The notes beneath the pieces are model-generated. The model did no database searches, had not been told where the DNA came from, and saw only the letters and a program-made list of their open reading frames with translations. Of a stretch of 64,000 bases of DNA, positions 1 through 9,391 are shown piece by piece. Numbering within the stretch: the stretch's first letter is position 1; the number at the start of each line of letters is the position of its first letter. Both the position numbers and the translations under genes were made by a program. Location of the stretch: positions 2,495,001-2,559,000 of the forward strand of contig NC_015259.1 in NCBI RefSeq assembly GCF_000192745.1, read 5' to 3'. The DNA comes from Polymorphum gilvum SL003B-26A1. GTDB taxonomy: Bacteria > Pseudomonadota > Alphaproteobacteria > Rhizobiales > Stappiaceae.

Positions 1-822
1 GACCGCAGCAGCCGTCGTCGCCGGCGCGTTGTGCGCGATCCAGTCGTCGGCCATGGCCGCGGCACTGCGTCGGACGGATTCATCGGCGAGGGCGAAGTAC
101 CGTTCCTGCAGGTCGATCACCCAGTTCATCGCCCCGTCCTGCTTGACGTGGTTGCGGGCGAGAATGAGCCACATCAAGCCCCGCGCCTTGTTGCTTTCGG
201 ACGTGCCCAGATTGAACAGCGTCTCGCCGAGAAGGGCCTGAGCGCCGATATGACCCTTGATCGCGGCCAGATTGAACCAGCGCACGGCAAGGAGGTCGTT
301 GTTGTCCCGGTACAGGCGACCCAATTCGTATTGCGCCTCTGCATCGCCGAAATAGGATGCGGCGTGGGTGAAGATCTGCTTGGCGCGCGCCGCGTTCGGC
401 TTAACCGACGAATTGCTGATACCGTTCAGGTAATAGGTGCCGAGCGCCACGAAGGCGCTGGCGACAAAGGGCGCCTGGGGGGACGTCGGGCTGTCCTCGC
501 CATGCAGGCGGACCACCTGGCTGTAATATTCGAACGCCTTCAGGTCGTCTTCCTTGACGCCGTCACCCTTGGCATACATCTGGCCGAGCTTCCAGGCGGC
601 CATCGGCTGACCGTTCTCCGCAGCGTAGCGCAACGACGAAACGGCCGCTTCCTTGTCGCCCGAATAGTACTGGCGCGCGCCGTTGCGAAGTGCCTCGCTG
701 GCCGTCATATGGTCGGGCGTAATCTGTCCGTTGCCCGCCGGCGTACCGTCGAACGCATAGGCCGGCAGCATCAGTGCCAGATTCAATCCCAGGACGTTGA
801 CCAGATACCGGACCGACCGCAT
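1..822 (-). CDS. exoR: ExoR-like periplasmic Sel1-repeat regulator (C-terminus cut by window edge)
   Basis: ExoR proteins are periplasmic; in Sinorhizobium ExoR restrains the ExoS/ChvI two-component system and so controls exopolysaccharide and motility. The frame opens at an ATG at 822 and is still open at base 1; 274 codons are visible and ExoR has about 270 residues, so little is missing. Residues 1-23 look like a signal peptide ending AYA before FDG. Sel1/TPR-type helices follow, with AAENGQPMAAWKLGQMY near residue 70 and YFGDAEAQYELGRLY near 160. The segments GISNSSVKPNAARAK and WVIDLQERYFALA resemble ExoR family sequence as I remember it. The ExoR assignment comes from family memory; Sel1-repeat export is seen directly. 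Confidence 0.75.
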   Translation of the reverse strand, partial: MRSVRYLVNVLGLNLALMLPAYAFDGTPAGNGQITPDHMTASEALRNGARQYYSGDKEAAVSSLRYAAENGQPMAAWKLGQMYAKGDGVKEDDLKAFEYYSQVVRLHGEDSPTSPQAPFVASAFVALGTYYLNGISNSSVKPNAARAKQIFTHAASYFGDAEAQYELGRLYRDNNDLLAVRWFNLAAIKGHIGAQALLGETLFNLGTSESNKARGLMWLILARNHVKQDGAMNWVIDLQERYFALADESVRRSAAAMADDWIAHNAPATTAAAV

Positions 823-1645
823 GGCGACCTTCTTCAACTCGGTACTCTTCGTTTCTCGCGATGCGCGCACGGCCTCGCAAGAGGAGGAAGCCGTGCCGCT
901 AGGGCGGGCGTATCGGGTGCAGAGCGCTGCGCCGTCTGGTCGGCCCGACCGATCGGAGGCGTGGATGCCTTCCGTTCGATGATGGTAGCCAGCCAATCCG
1001 GCCAGAGTGGGGCCCTGTTCCGGGCAAATATGGCGGCACGGCGATATTTCCTCGGCGAAATGCGACGCCTTCACCTCAGATGGTTCGCCCGAGACGCACA
1101 AACCCTGCTCCTGTCCGTTAGCAGTGCCGATCCTGTTGGGAGCGCTCCCGCCCTGTCCGCGCGGCCAGCCGAGTTTTCGACCCGCCGCACCCATATCCGG
1201 TGATCGCCAATCATGGCCGAACCGCGGCAATACCCGGACGGACGAGTCATAGCGCAACACATCACGCCTGTGTGTTGCCGCTGCGCCACAGATTGCGGTC
1301 GACCGCTCAGCCGACCAGCATGACGCAAGCAGCGCAGATGCCGAGCGCCACCGCGCAGGCGAGATCGACCTGTGCGCGCACGTTCCGTCTTGTGAGATGA
1401 TGGTTCATGATCGCCCCCTGGCTCCCCGGCCGGCTTCGATGTCCTGCCTTCCCTGCAGCATCAGATCAGATCCAGGTTGACATTCGGTTTCGCGGATATT
1501 TCAAAAGCACCGTTTTGCACAGGCGAGCGTCGGAACGCGGCGGCATGGCTTTGCCGTTCCGCCTTTGTCCTGAGACAATCTCGTGTGATTCGACCCTGTG
1601 TCCTGCCCCGTCGATTTCCACGACGACGGCCAAGCGAACGAGCGC
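823..1645. other. gene-poor intergenic region between exoR and parE
   Basis: About 820 bases separate the divergent exoR and parE genes. Apart from one possible 33-codon ORF on the minus strand (1307-1408) I see no convincing coding signal, RNA gene or strong terminator. A TTGACA hexamer lies at 1477-1482, with a poor -10 (TTCAAA, 1500-1505) at 17-base spacing. It could serve parE, but the match is weak. Confidence 0.5.
1307..1408 (-). CDS. possible small single-pass membrane peptide (33 aa)
   Basis: A short frame from ATG (1406-1408) to TGA (1307-1309) encodes 33 residues. A basic N-terminus (NHHLTRRNVR) is followed by a hydrophobic stretch ending near the C-terminus (ACAVALGICAACVMLVG), the shape of a one-helix membrane peptide. 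A purine-rich AGGGGGC lies about 5 bases before the ATG. I do not recognise a family. The ribosome-site-like sequence and hydrophobic segment argue for a real gene; the short length and lack of any conservation test leave it uncertain. Confidence 0.35.
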   Translation of the reverse strand: MNHHLTRRNVRAQVDLACAVALGICAACVMLVG

Positions 1646-3709
<2,064 letters not shown>

Positions 3710-3804
3710 GGCAAACCCGCCGATCGCTGCCGCGATTGACCTGCGCCGGCGGATCATATACGCCGCGTTCCGGAGGGGCGCGGGCAAAGAGGCGCAGTGG
3801 GTCG

Positions 3805-4500
3805 ATGCTTCAGGCGGTCTATTCAGTCTATGACAGGGCCCGCCGGCCGCTCCGGAACCATCACTACATGGTCTTCGCCGACGCCGGCGTCGCCTATGCA
3901 CGCATCCCCGGCATGCCGAACCGCATCGCCAGCCGCGGGCTGCGGGCACTCGCCTCCGGCTGCGCCGATCCGGACACCCTGGCCGACGCGACGTGGATCG
4001 ACGAGGTCGAACTGCTGACCGCCCGCGAGCTGATCCGTCGCTATCCGGCTGCCTTCGTCTTCGCCATCGTTCAGGATCCTGCCGAACGGATCGCAGACTG
4101 CTATCGCGACCTCATCGCCTGCGAGGCGCCGCTGCCCACCTTCTATTCGCGGCGTGGCTTCGACAAGACCATGGATCTTGACGCCTTTGTCGAGCGGATC
4201 TGCCTGATCGGCGACCTGCGGGCAGAGAACCATTTCCGCAGCCAGGCCAACATCCTGTCCTACAAGAAACGCCTCGTTCCCGAACTGGTCGTGCGCGCCG
4301 GCAGCCTCGACGCCGACTGGCCCGCACTCAGGACGGCGATCGCCGACCGCAGCGGCCGCGACGTCGGCCCTGCCCCCGCGCTTGGCGCACCGGCCGAGGA
4401 CGGGCTGGTCGAGCGCCTGCGTGCCGGTCATCTTTTCTCCCGCCTGCTTCGCCGCTATCATAACGACTACAGGACGTTCTTCGACGCCAAGCCCGAATGA
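3805..4500 (+). CDS. sulfotransferase family 2-like protein with altered PAPS-binding motifs
   Basis: A 231-residue protein with the general plan of the Sulfotransfer_2 family, whose members transfer sulfate from PAPS to saccharides. The 3'-phosphate region is recognisable at FAIVQDPAERIADCY (near residue 88), where active members usually read F-x-V-R-N/D-P-x-E-R; here Gln replaces the Arg. The N-terminal 5'-phosphosulfate region (RIPGMPNRIASR, near residue 34) lacks the expected Lys after IP. Both substitutions hit PAPS contacts, so catalysis is doubtful. AGAGG lies about 13 bases before the ATG. It sits downstream of parE on the same strand after a 95-base gap. The family call is moderate; the substrate is unknown. 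Confidence 0.5.
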   Translation: MLQAVYSVYDRARRPLRNHHYMVFADAGVAYARIPGMPNRIASRGLRALASGCADPDTLADATWIDEVELLTARELIRRYPAAFVFAIVQDPAERIADCYRDLIACEAPLPTFYSRRGFDKTMDLDAFVERICLIGDLRAENHFRSQANILSYKKRLVPELVVRAGSLDADWPALRTAIADRSGRDVGPAPALGAPAEDGLVERLRAGHLFSRLLRRYHNDYRTFFDAKPE

Positions 4501-4540
4501 GCCGCCTGGGCTCGAACCGGCAGGACGGAAGGGAGCAGCG

Positions 4541-4975
4541 ATGGCACGCAATCGATCGTTCCGGAACGGTGGGCCTTGCGCCCTGGCGCTGGCGGGCTTT
4601 TTGCTCGCAGGGGCCGGCGCGCGCGCAGACGACCTCGCCGACTTCGCCCGCACCATCCCGGACGAGGTGCTGCAAAGCGGCGTGATCCGCCTTGCCGCGG
4701 CACCCGACTACCGTTTCGTCCTTCTGCGCCTTGCAGCCGCGGACAGGCTGTTCGTGCAGAAGCTGACCAAGGCCGGAGACGTCGATACCAGTACGGAAAT
4801 CGAGGAAATAATGACCATGGCGCGCCGCGTCGGCGACATCACCGGCGAGGTCGACTCCGAGGGGCTGATCGCTTTCGTCGAGTTCGCTGCCGGCGATGGC
4901 GATCCGGAAACCTACGAACTGTTCATGTCCGAGCGCAGCGATCCGCCGTATCTTTTTCAGCCGGCGTCGAATTGA
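4541..4975 (+). CDS. small exported protein of unknown function
   Basis: A 144-residue protein preceded by a strong ribosome site (GGAAGGGAG, ending 7 bases before ATG 4541). Residues 1-30 form a signal peptide (basic start, LALAGFLLAGAGARA, then DDLADF), so the product is probably periplasmic. The mature part of about 114 residues is acidic and mostly helical in appearance (DTSTEIEEIMTMARRVG; EGLIAFVEFAAG) and has no cysteine. I recognise no family motif. It lies 40 bases after the sulfotransferase-like gene on the same strand and may be co-transcribed with it. Confidence 0.75.
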   Translation: MARNRSFRNGGPCALALAGFLLAGAGARADDLADFARTIPDEVLQSGVIRLAAAPDYRFVLLRLAAADRLFVQKLTKAGDVDTSTEIEEIMTMARRVGDITGEVDSEGLIAFVEFAAGDGDPETYELFMSERSDPPYLFQPASN

Positions 4976-5060
4976 ACCGCGAACCGGCCCGCCGCTGCCG
5001 TCAATACATGCGGGATTAGGATTAACGGCGCCGAAAAACTGCCGGCAGCCGAGGAAAACG

Positions 5061-5088
5061 TTGACACACGGCGGCACGGATGTAGGGT
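5061..5088 (+). promoter_or_regulatory. candidate sigma-70 promoter of the DEAD-box helicase gene
   Basis: A perfect -35 hexamer TTGACA (5061-5066) is followed after 16 bases by TAGGGT (5083-5088), which matches the -10 consensus at three of six positions. It would start transcription near 5095 and give a leader of about 70 bases before the helicase ATG at 5165. Only the -35 is strong. Confidence 0.4.
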
Positions 5089-5164
5089 GTGCGCGATTTC
5101 GCCAGGGGTTTCCCGGCGACGCGACCGCTGTTGTTCACACCCCCAGACCCGGACGCAAGACTCT

Positions 5165-6625
5165 ATGTCCTTCGATTCTCTCGGCTTAAGCGAGAAGGTC
5201 CTCTCGGCGGTCAAGGCCGCCGGCTATACCGAACCCACCGCGATCCAGGCGGGAGCGATTCCGCAGGTTCTGGAGCGCCGCGACGTGCTCGGCATCGCCC
5301 AGACCGGAACGGGCAAGACCGCCTCCTTCACCCTGCCGATGCTGACGCTACTGGAGAAAGGCCGAGCCCGTGCGCGCATGCCGCGGACGCTGATCCTCGA
5401 GCCGACCCGCGAACTGGCCGCCCAGGTCGAAGAGAACTTCGAGAAATACGGCGTCAACCACAAGCTCAACGTCGCCCTGCTGATCGGCGGCGTGTCCTTC
5501 GCCGACCAGGACCGCAAGATCGACCGGGGCGCCGACGTGCTGATCGCGACGCCCGGCCGCCTGCTCGACCACGTGGAACGCGGCAAGCTGATGCTGCAGG
5601 GGGTCGAAATCCTTGTCATCGACGAGGCCGACCGGATGCTCGACATGGGCTTCATTCCCGACATCGAGCGGATCTGCAAGCTGATCCCGTTCACCCGCCA
5701 GACTCTGTTCTTCTCGGCCACCATGCCGCCCGAGATCCAGCGTCTGACTGAGACTTTCCTGCAGAACCCGGCCAAGATCGAGGTCGCCCCTCGCTCCTCG
5801 ACTGCGGAAAACGTCACCCAGTATATCGTCGCCGCCGGCAGCGTCGACTTCGAAAAGCGCGCCAAGCTGCGCGAGCTTCTGGGTGAGGCGGAGGACCTGA
5901 AGAATGCGATCGTGTTCTGCAACCGCAAGCGCGACGTGACGACGCTGTTCCGCTCCCTCGAGCGCCACGGCTTCAACGTCGGTTGCCTGCACGGCGACAT
6001 GGATCAGCGCACCCGCATGCAGACGCTCGAAAGCTTCCGCAAGGGGACGCTGACCCTGCTCGTGGCCAGCGACGTCGCCGCACGCGGCCTCGACATTCCC
6101 GACGTCAGCCATGTGTTCAACTTCGACGTGCCGATTCACGCCGAAGACTATGTCCATCGCATCGGCCGGACCGGCCGCGCCGGCCGGTCCGGCGTGTCCT
6201 ACACCCTGGTGACCGGAGAAGACTCCAAGTATCTCTCGGCGATCGAGAAGCTGATCAACAAGTCCATCACCTGGCTCGGCGAGCCGCTGGACTTCGAGGC
6301 GGCCGAAGCCGAACGCAAGGAGCGCCGCCGTGCCGGCAAGGGCACCGGCAGGACGGCGCGCGGCGGTGCCGAAAAGCGCGAACCGGGCGAGAAGCCTCAG
6401 AAGTCCCGGGCCGGTGAGCCGAGAAGGGCGCTGGACAAGGACGAAGGCGGGGCACCGAAACGCGAGCGCACACGCGCCTCCTCGGCGCGCGATGCAAAGC
6501 CGGCTCGAGACCGGAGCGAACCGAGACGCGACCGCTCACACGAGACGGACGAGCCCGTGATCGGTCTCGGCAGCCACGTTCCGGCGTTCCTGCTGCGTGA
6601 ACCGAGGCCTAAAGGCGCGAGCTGA
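5165..6625 (+). CDS. DEAD-box ATP-dependent RNA helicase (RhlE-like)
   Basis: ATP-dependent RNA helicase of 486 residues. The motifs appear in order: Q motif (YTEPTAIQAGAIP, near 22), Walker A AQTGTGKT (near 45), PTRELA, DEAD (VIDEADRML), SAT (FSATMPPE), then the second RecA domain with ARGLDIP and HRIGRTGRAGR. The last ~90 residues are a disordered basic tail rich in Arg, Lys and Glu, typical of RhlE-type helicases that act on ribosome assembly or cold-shocked mRNA. ATG 5165 is chosen because MSFDSLGLSEKVL aligns with the usual N-terminus; the upstream frame from 5087 adds residues atypical of the family. No operon partner is apparent. Confidence 0.92.
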   Translation: MSFDSLGLSEKVLSAVKAAGYTEPTAIQAGAIPQVLERRDVLGIAQTGTGKTASFTLPMLTLLEKGRARARMPRTLILEPTRELAAQVEENFEKYGVNHKLNVALLIGGVSFADQDRKIDRGADVLIATPGRLLDHVERGKLMLQGVEILVIDEADRMLDMGFIPDIERICKLIPFTRQTLFFSATMPPEIQRLTETFLQNPAKIEVAPRSSTAENVTQYIVAAGSVDFEKRAKLRELLGEAEDLKNAIVFCNRKRDVTTLFRSLERHGFNVGCLHGDMDQRTRMQTLESFRKGTLTLLVASDVAARGLDIPDVSHVFNFDVPIHAEDYVHRIGRTGRAGRSGVSYTLVTGEDSKYLSAIEKLINKSITWLGEPLDFEAAEAERKERRRAGKGTGRTARGGAEKREPGEKPQKSRAGEPRRALDKDEGGAPKRERTRASSARDAKPARDRSEPRRDRSHETDEPVIGLGSHVPAFLLREPRPKGAS

Positions 6626-6666
6626 CGACCGGGCGGCGTGGCCGCCTCCGTCATGAAAACCCAAGG

Positions 6667-6681
6667 TTAACTGGAATTTAA
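6667..6681. promoter_or_regulatory. CtrA-type binding site upstream of the diguanylate cyclase
   Basis: TTAA-N7-TTAA occurs exactly (TTAA 6667-6670, CTGGAAT, TTAA 6678-6681), the consensus for the alphaproteobacterial cell-cycle regulator CtrA. It lies 80 bases before the start of the GGDEF gene at 6762, in a 136-base intergenic region. A small hairpin, GGAAC-CATA-GTTCC, follows at about 6690-6703. The motif is seen; binding is inferred. Confidence 0.5.
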
Positions 6682-6761
6682 ACGTTACGGAACCATAGTT
6701 CCGCGTGACGAGCGCTCGGGGTATAGAGAAGTATTAATTCCTTCAATGCGTGGGATGAGAG

Positions 6762-7823
6762 ATGGCGGAAGAGGAGGATTTCAAGCGCACGATCGTCTAC
6801 GGAGAATCCGCCCTCTCCTACATCAAGCGCAACACCTTGCCTGCCTATCCGCGCAATTACGAACTCTGGTACACTTATTCGGCCGGATTCAATCATGGGC
6901 TGAATCGCGCGATCAACGATATCCTCACCGTCAAGGGGCGGATCTCCCCGGAGGAAGTCCAGAAGGTCTACGCGCGTTTCCTCTCGCCCAACCGCCTAAG
7001 CGATCGCATTGACGAGGTCGGAGCCAAGGTCTCCGACGAGGTCAATGACCTTGTCGAGGCCATCCGGATCAGCACGGACGCGACTTCCGACTACGGCTTG
7101 GCACTGGAGAAAGCCAGTGCCAAGCTGAAAGGCCTGACCGACACCAACAAGCTGCGAGCCGTCGTAGCCCACATGATCAAGTCCACGCATGCCGCCGTGG
7201 CGGCCAACAAGAATCTGGAGAACCAGCTGCTTGACTCGCGCCGCCAGATCGAGAGCCTGCAGGAAAGCTTGGAATCGATCCGTTACGAATCGCTGACCGA
7301 CGAACTGACCACACTGAACAACCGCAGGCATTTCGATTTGTCGATCGACAACGCGGTGAAGATGGCCGCCGCGAACGAAGAACCGTTCGCATTACTCCTG
7401 ACTGACATCGATCATTTCAAGAAATTCAACGACAATTACGGCCATCAAACCGGCGATCAGGTGCTCCGCCTCGTCGCTCTGGCGGTCAAGCAGAACATCA
7501 AGGGTCAGGACACGGCTTGCCGCTACGGCGGCGAGGAGTTCGCCGTCATCCTGCCGAACACCTCCCTTCGCGACGCCATCGCAGTCGCCGAGAACATCCG
7601 CAAGTCGGTGCTGTCGAAGGAACTGGTCAAGCGCTCGACAGGCGAGAACCTCGGTCGCATCACGATGTCGATCGGCGTGGCTCTGTACAGAGCCGGCGAC
7701 ACGACCCAATCCATCATCGCCCGCGCCGATGCCGCGCTCTATGCTGCCAAGCGCAGCGGTCGCAATCTGGTCAAGTGCGAGACCGATCCGGAAGTCGACC
7801 AGATCGGCAGCCAGGTCGCCTAG
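6762..7823 (+). CDS. diguanylate cyclase (GGDEF domain)
   Basis: Makes cyclic di-GMP from two GTP. The protein has 353 residues. An N-terminal ~175-residue region without a membrane segment or signal peptide starts EEEDFKRTIVYGESAL and ends in a coiled coil (NKNLENQLLDSRRQIESLQESLESIR). A GGDEF domain follows with the active-site motif GGEEF near residue 257 and the metal-binding DIDHFKKFND near 214. The inhibitory site, normally RxxD, reads KGQD at the right distance before GGEEF, so product inhibition may be weakened. The N-terminal segment PRNYELWY is common in rhizobial cyclases of this type. A CtrA-type site lies upstream. The stop codon overlaps that of convergent tenA. Confidence 0.9.
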   Translation: MAEEEDFKRTIVYGESALSYIKRNTLPAYPRNYELWYTYSAGFNHGLNRAINDILTVKGRISPEEVQKVYARFLSPNRLSDRIDEVGAKVSDEVNDLVEAIRISTDATSDYGLALEKASAKLKGLTDTNKLRAVVAHMIKSTHAAVAANKNLENQLLDSRRQIESLQESLESIRYESLTDELTTLNNRRHFDLSIDNAVKMAAANEEPFALLLTDIDHFKKFNDNYGHQTGDQVLRLVALAVKQNIKGQDTACRYGGEEFAVILPNTSLRDAIAVAENIRKSVLSKELVKRSTGENLGRITMSIGVALYRAGDTTQSIIARADAALYAAKRSGRNLVKCETDPEVDQIGSQVA

Positions 7824-8512
7824 GGACGTACAACCGACCGGTCCGGACCAGCAGCCTCAAGGCCCATCTGCCAGAAATCGGCTTCCAGAAGCGATGCCTG
7901 CCGGAACAGAGCCTCCAGCCTCGGCAGACGCGGATCATTGGCGTAAATGGCGGCAACGCGATCCATCCATCCGGCGAACGCGGCAGCAACCTCCTGATAA
8001 GCTGTCCCGGCATATTCCCCGATCCAGCGGCCATAGGGATGATCCGCGTGCCGGGCCATCGGCGCGCTCGACGCGAGACGGGCGCCGATCTCGGCATAGC
8101 CCATGATGCAGGGCGCCAGGGCGACCTGAAGGTCGAGCAGATCGCCCTGCATCCCCGCGTCCAGCACGAAGCGGGTATAGGCCGTCGTCGCCCGTTCCTC
8201 GCGCGCGGCATCGAGATCCGCCCTGCTCAGCCCCCAGCCCGCGCAGAGACCGACGTGGAGGTCCATTTCGACGTCGAGGATCGCCTTGACGCCATCCAGA
8301 GCGTTGTGCATGTCCACAAGCGTCGGGCTCTTGTAGAGCGCCAAGGCATAGGCGCGCGCAAACTGTACGAGGAACAGATAGTCCTGAACGAGATAGCGGC
8401 GGAACGCCGCCTCCGGCAGACTGCCGTCGCCGAGACAGCGAACGAACTCGTGCTCGACATAGCCGGTCCAGTCGGGACCGGCAGCCTGTTTCAGCCGCGA
8501 GAAAAGCTGCAT
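7820..8512 (-). CDS. tenA: TenA-family aminopyrimidine aminohydrolase / thiaminase II
   Basis: TenA hydrolyses aminopyrimidine breakdown products of thiamine so that HMP can be salvaged. The 230-residue, all-helical protein has the family length. The three catalytic positions known from Bacillus TenA are visible: Asp in YLVQDYLFLVQ (near residue 44), Cys in LAPCIMGYAEIG (near 135) and Glu in LLEADFWQMG (near 214). It starts 9 bases after sufA ends on the same strand, so it is probably the last gene of the suf transcript, an unusual placement for thiamine salvage. Its TAG stop and the TAG of the opposing cyclase gene are the same palindromic CTAG (7820-7823). Confidence 0.9.
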   Translation of the reverse strand: MQLFSRLKQAAGPDWTGYVEHEFVRCLGDGSLPEAAFRRYLVQDYLFLVQFARAYALALYKSPTLVDMHNALDGVKAILDVEMDLHVGLCAGWGLSRADLDAAREERATTAYTRFVLDAGMQGDLLDLQVALAPCIMGYAEIGARLASSAPMARHADHPYGRWIGEYAGTAYQEVAAAFAGWMDRVAAIYANDPRLPRLEALFRQASLLEADFWQMGLEAAGPDRSVVRP

Positions 8513-8521
8513 GGAAGGTCC

Positions 8522-8899
8522 CTAGCGGGCGAGCGCTGCCGTATCGGCGGGCTTGAGCGATACCGACTCGCCACAGCCGCAGGCCGAGACCTCGTTGGGA
8601 TTGCGGAACACGAAGCCGGAGCGGAACTTGGTGGTCTCGAAATCCATCTCCGTGCCGAGCAGGAACAGTACCGCCGAGGGATCGACATAAATGCGGGCGC
8701 CCTGGTCGTCGATCACGTCGTCGCGGGGATCGGCCTGCTCCACCAGGCTCATGGTGTATTCCATTCCGGCGCAGCCCCCCTTCTTGATGCCGACGCGCAG
8801 GCCGAGGACCGCCCGGTCGGCATTGTCGATGAGATCGCGCACGCGTTCGGCAGCCGCCTTCGTCAGCGTCATCACCTGAAACCTGCGTGCCGTTGCCAT
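8522..8899 (-). CDS. sufA: A-type iron-sulfur carrier SufA
   Basis: A-type scaffold or carrier that passes Fe-S clusters from SufBCD to apo-proteins. The 125-residue frame has the HesB/IscA fold sequence with the three invariant cysteines: one in KKGGCAGMEY (near residue 43) and two in ACGCGES near the C-terminus. DFETTKFRSGFVFRNPN before the last motif is typical. It lies 85 bases after sufT and just before tenA. SufA is preferred to IscA or ErpA from its place in the suf operon. Confidence 0.92.
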   Translation of the reverse strand: MATARRFQVMTLTKAAAERVRDLIDNADRAVLGLRVGIKKGGCAGMEYTMSLVEQADPRDDVIDDQGARIYVDPSAVLFLLGTEMDFETTKFRSGFVFRNPNEVSACGCGESVSLKPADTAALAR

Positions 8900-8984
8900 A
8901 GCCGATGCTCCTTGCGGCGCTGCGGCGCCGTCTGCCCGATCCCTCCCCCGCAGATATAAGGTTTCCGTGCGGGAGATAAAGGCG

Positions 8985-9380
8985 TCAATACCAGTTCAGC
9001 GCGACCCGGGCCTCTTCCGACATGCGGTCGGGCGTCCAGGGCGGATCGAACACCATGGAGACATCGACGGCGCCGACCCCGGGCACCGCGGCGATGGCAT
9101 TCTCGACCCAGCCCGGCATTTCGCCGGCGACCGGACACCCCGGTGCGGTCAGCGTCATGTCAACCTTGACGCTGCGGTCATCCTCGATGTCGACCTTGTA
9201 GATGAGACCGAGTTCGTAGATGTCGCAGGGGATCTCGGGATCGTAGACCGTCTTCAGCGCCGCGATGATGTCTGCGGTCAGCCGGTCCAGTTCCTCGGGC
9301 GGAATCGCAGATGCAGAGGTCTGGATCGGGCTGTCGGCCGCGACCGTCTCGAGGGCCCGTGCAGCGGGACTGTTTTCCAT
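8985..9380 (-). CDS. sufT: SUF-associated DUF59 (MIP18) protein SufT
   Basis: DUF59/MIP18-family protein thought to help deliver Fe-S clusters; genes of this type often sit in suf operons and are named sufT. The 131-residue frame starts at ATG 9380. After a ~35-residue variable leader comes the DUF59 core, with TVYDPEIPCDIYELGLIY near residue 45, LTAPGCPVAGEMP near 77 and VFDPPWTPDRMSEEAR near the end. The conserved Cys of the DPEIP and APGCP motifs are both present. Only 11 bases separate it from sufS upstream. Confidence 0.9.
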   Translation of the reverse strand: MENSPAARALETVAADSPIQTSASAIPPEELDRLTADIIAALKTVYDPEIPCDIYELGLIYKVDIEDDRSVKVDMTLTAPGCPVAGEMPGWVENAIAAVPGVGAVDVSMVFDPPWTPDRMSEEARVALNWY

Positions 9381-9391
9381 CGCTTGCTTCC

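Noticed and set aside
31-1203. A 390-codon plus-strand frame at the left edge
   Set aside because: The minus strand encodes a convincing ExoR-like protein with signal peptide over the same bases.
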